Source: Erwinia aphidicola
GTDB lineage: Bacteria; Pseudomonadota; Gammaproteobacteria; Enterobacterales; Enterobacteriaceae
Assembly: GCF_014773485.1 (NCBI RefSeq)
Contig: NZ_JACXBP010000003.1
Coordinates: forward strand, 124,001-188,000
Length of the DNA: 64,000 bases
Direction: 5' to 3'
The stretch's first letter is position 1. Each line of letters begins with the position of its first letter. Of this stretch, positions 61,974 through 64,000 are shown piece after piece. A program made the translations under genes and the position numbers. The notes beneath the pieces were generated by a model, which worked only from the letters and a program-made list of their open reading frames with translations, did not search any database and was not told the DNA's origin.

Positions 61974-62199
61974 ATGAGTTTGGTCCCGTTAGCGGATCCG
62001 TTGCAAGTTTTACTGTGAACGGCGTAGCAGATTTTTGATGTCCCGCACATTTCATCAAGGTTTTTCGGAAAAAGAGCCCCTTAACTCAAATAGCTGAAGG
62101 CCTGCTGAAGCCAGACGATACAGGGCTTTATTGTGCAAAAAGTGCGTTAATTCCACACACTTGCGCAAAGGATTGCAAAAGCATTCCCGCCCGCTGGAT

Positions 62200-62225
62200 A
62201 ACGGCGTAAAATCTCGCCGTTTTTC
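62200..62225 (+). terminator. Terminator-like hairpin in the setB leader
   Basis: AACGGCG (62200-62206) and CGCCGTT (62215-62221) pair around an eight-base loop and run into T, only about 20 bases before the setB ATG. It may be an attenuator, or may hide the setB ribosome site. Confidence 0.5.
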
Positions 62226-62246
62226 CTTATCAGGCCCGATTACCCC

Positions 62247-63455
62247 ATGCAAATACCCGCTGCACCCGCCAGAACCTTGCCCGGCAACCGCTCGCTGGCC
62301 TTCCTCGTGGTGGCTTTTATCTCTGGCCTCGCCGGGGCGCTGCAGACCCCGACCCTCAGCCTGTTTCTCACCACCGAAGTGCAGGTGCGGCCTTTTATGG
62401 TTGGGCTGTTTTTCACCTTTAATGCGGTCATTGGCATTCTGGTCAGCCAGCTGCTGGCGCGTTACTCGGACCGTAAAGGCGACCGAAAAACGCTGATCCT
62501 TTACTGCTGCCTGCTCGGTGCGCTGGCTTCCCTGCTGTTTGCCTGGAACCGCAACTACTTCGTGCTGCTACTCACTGGCGTGCTGCTTTCCAGCTTTGGC
62601 AGCAGCGCGACCTCGCAAATGTTTGCGCTGGCGCGTGAGCACGCCGATAAAACCGGGCGCGAGAGCGTGATGTTCAGCTCGGTGATGCGCGCACAGATTT
62701 CTCTGGCGTGGATGATAGGCCCACCTTTAGCCTTTGCGCTGGCGCTAGGCTATGGTTTCCGCACCATGTATCTCACCGCCGCCATTGCCTTTGTGCTATG
62801 CGCGGTCATTGTTCGCTACCTGCTGCCGTCAATGCGCAAAACGACGCAGGTGACCGCAAAACCCATTCAGGCGCCGCGCCAGCACCGCCGCGCTACCCTG
62901 ACGCTGTTTATCGCCTGCACCCTGATGTGGTCCTGCAACGGACTGTATCTGATTACCATGCCGCTATACGTAGTCAATGAACTGCATCTGCCGGACAAGC
63001 TGGCGGGGATCATGATGGGGCTGGCGGCCGGGCTGGAGATCCCGATCATGCTGCTGGCGGGCTATTACGCTAAGCGCTTTGGCAAACGCCTGTTAATGCG
63101 CATCGCCGCCGTTGCCGGGCTGCTGTTTTACACCGGCACGCTGCTGTTTGATGGTGAGATGCAGATGCTGGTATTGCAGGGGCTGAATGCGGTGTTTATC
63201 GGTATCCTCGCGGGTATTGGCATGATCTACTTCCAGGATATGATGCCCGGCCAGGCCGGAGCGGCCACTACGCTGTTCACCAACTCAACGCGGATGGGCT
63301 GGATTATTGGCGGCGCGCTGGCGGGTGCCGTGGCGCAGTTCTGGAGCTATCATGGCGTATTGTGGTTTGCGGTGGTGATGATGGCGGCAGCAATCGCCTG
63401 CCTGTTACGCGTGCCGGAACCAAAAGTGCAGAGTTGTGAAGTGGCACAAGGGTAA
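62247..63455 (+). CDS. setB: Sugar efflux transporter SetB
   Basis: A 402-residue MFS exporter of the SET family with 12 hydrophobic segments and the loop motif ARYSDRKGDRKTL. E. coli SetB exports lactose, glucose and some glycosides. It stands divergent from fruBKA, as in E. coli. Confidence 0.92.
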   Translation: MQIPAAPARTLPGNRSLAFLVVAFISGLAGALQTPTLSLFLTTEVQVRPFMVGLFFTFNAVIGILVSQLLARYSDRKGDRKTLILYCCLLGALASLLFAWNRNYFVLLLTGVLLSSFGSSATSQMFALAREHADKTGRESVMFSSVMRAQISLAWMIGPPLAFALALGYGFRTMYLTAAIAFVLCAVIVRYLLPSMRKTTQVTAKPIQAPRQHRRATLTLFIACTLMWSCNGLYLITMPLYVVNELHLPDKLAGIMMGLAAGLEIPIMLLAGYYAKRFGKRLLMRIAAVAGLLFYTGTLLFDGEMQMLVLQGLNAVFIGILAGIGMIYFQDMMPGQAGAATTLFTNSTRMGWIIGGALAGAVAQFWSYHGVLWFAVVMMAAAIACLLRVPEPKVQSCEVAQG

Positions 63456-63456
63456 T

Positions 63457-63714
63457 TCAGGGCGCGGTTTGCGCCTCCAGATCCAGCAGAAACACCATCG
63501 CCTGCTGGCGGCTACTGCCGCACATCGTCAATTCCGGCTGCAGCCCGGCACAGACTTTGGGCCGCAGCGGGGAGCCGAATATTTTGCAGCGCGACTGGCT
63601 GTCGAGCTGCACGCAGGGTGTGTTTGCCGGTTTGCCGTTCGGCATGCCGGGAATAGGCGATGAAATTGACGGTGCTGTACAGCAGGCACCACATCCGGCA
63701 CGACATTCCATCAC
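63457..63714 (-). CDS. yeiW: YkgJ-family cysteine-cluster protein YeiW
   Basis: An 85-residue protein with the metal-binding cysteines in CRAGCGACC, further Cys in NTPCVQL, SRCKIF, KVCAGL and TMCGSS, and the family string [13 protein letters not shown]. It matches E. coli YeiW. It is probably a zinc- or iron-chelating protein of unknown role, convergent with setB. Confidence 0.87.
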   Translation of the reverse strand: MMECRAGCGACCTAPSISSPIPGMPNGKPANTPCVQLDSQSRCKIFGSPLRPKVCAGLQPELTMCGSSRQQAMVFLLDLEAQTAP

Positions 63715-63788
63715 TGACCCCCCTGTAATAAGATCGCGACAATAGCAGCTCGCCCTGCTGAATACTATTGTTTAACGATGGCCCGATC

Positions 63789-63820
63789 GGGTCGACCAAA
63801 AAAGAAGGTCGCCCCCTGCG
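63789..63820. repeat. GTAGGGG-family-like hairpin upstream of yeiP
   Basis: GGGTCGACC (63789-63797) pairs with GGTCGCCCC (63807-63815) with one mismatch around an A-rich loop, followed by CTGCG. This copy lies between divergent genes. Confidence 0.6.
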
Positions 63821-63939
63821 ATCTCCCGAGATTTTGATGATCTTCCGACCAGATATTTTCACTGCGCCATCTTGCCTGGCGGCAGCGGCGCGAGTAACGT
63901 GTCGCGATAATTTATCCTCTTCACGACGAGACCTGTTTT

Positions 63940-64000
63940 ATGCCAAGAGCGAACGAAGTTAAAAAGGGCATGGCGATCAATTACAACGGCAAGCTGCTGT
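63940..64000 (+). CDS. yeiP: Elongation factor P-like protein YeiP (EfpL), partial
   Basis: The first 20 residues (MPRANEVKKGMAINYNGKLL) match the start of E. coli YeiP/EfpL, an EF-P paralogue that relieves ribosome stalling. The gene runs off the right edge. It is divergent from yeiW. Confidence 0.9.
   Translation, partial: MPRANEVKKGMAINYNGKLL

Noticed and set aside
62165..62180. PurR-like sequence GCAAAGGATTGC upstream of setB
   Set aside because: Two of twelve core positions differ from the consensus and there is no functional link to purines.

Overview
The window looks like chromosomal DNA of an enterobacterium of the Erwinia/Pantoea group. This rests on gene content and order, not on a database search. 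Most of it follows, in order, the part of the Escherichia coli chromosome that runs from yegD to yeiP: yegD, mdtABCD-baeSR, yegQ (trhP), cyaR, yegS, fbaB, thiDM, mrp/metG, yohJK, cdd, sanA, mglBAC-galS, yeiB-folE, lysP-yeiE-yeiH-nfo, fruBKA, setB, yeiW, yeiP. No tRNA, rRNA, CRISPR array, transposase or prophage was seen.

Left part (1-17.6 kb): an Hsp70-like ATPase (yegD), an aldo/keto reductase, and the RND/MFS multidrug efflux operon with its BaeSR two-component system in one tightly packed unit. The tRNA hydroxylation protein TrhP and the lipid kinase YegS follow. Between these two lies a CyaR-type small RNA whose 5' half appears to be interrupted by a 127-bp ERIC element. A small two-gene unit of unknown function sits after yegS.

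17.6-24.7 kb: a sugar-acid cluster (rspA, rspB, an ydfJ-type transporter, an ydfI-type oxidoreductase and the GntR regulator rspR). It fits conversion of L-gulonate or a similar hexonate, via D-fructuronate and D-mannonate, to 2-keto-3-deoxygluconate. The class I aldolase fbaB converges on it.

24.8-31.5 kb: thiamin salvage (thiM-thiD) under a TPP riboswitch. About 1.4 kb upstream of that riboswitch, on the same strand, is a second, apparently intact TPP riboswitch in front of a truncated, chimeric thiM copy. Between the two copies lies an AT-rich islet with a frameshifted remnant gene and an intact, exported, helical-repeat-like protein gene, laid out like an effector/immunity leftover. Next come an alpha-carbonic anhydrase, an XRE-cupin regulator divergent from an AzlCD amino-acid exporter, and a GNAT acetyltransferase.

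31.5-51.2 kb: mrp, metG, yohJK, cdd, a malic enzyme (maeA), sanA, the galactose/methyl-galactoside ABC system with its GalS repressor, yeiB-folE, an MFS transporter divergent from a LysR regulator, and the glutathione-dependent formaldehyde pair (adhC/frmA-type dehydrogenase plus S-formylglutathione hydrolase).

51.2-64 kb: a Fur-box-preceded iron/siderophore ABC permease-ATPase pair, lysP, yeiE, yeiH, nfo, the Cra-controlled fruBKA operon, setB, yeiW and the start of yeiP.

A recurrent feature is a family of intergenic palindromes flanked by GTAGGGG/CCCCTACG. They occur at eleven or so gene borders, mostly between convergent genes, and two loci carry them as tandem arrays. Stem bases change in compensating pairs between copies, so the hairpin itself seems to be conserved.
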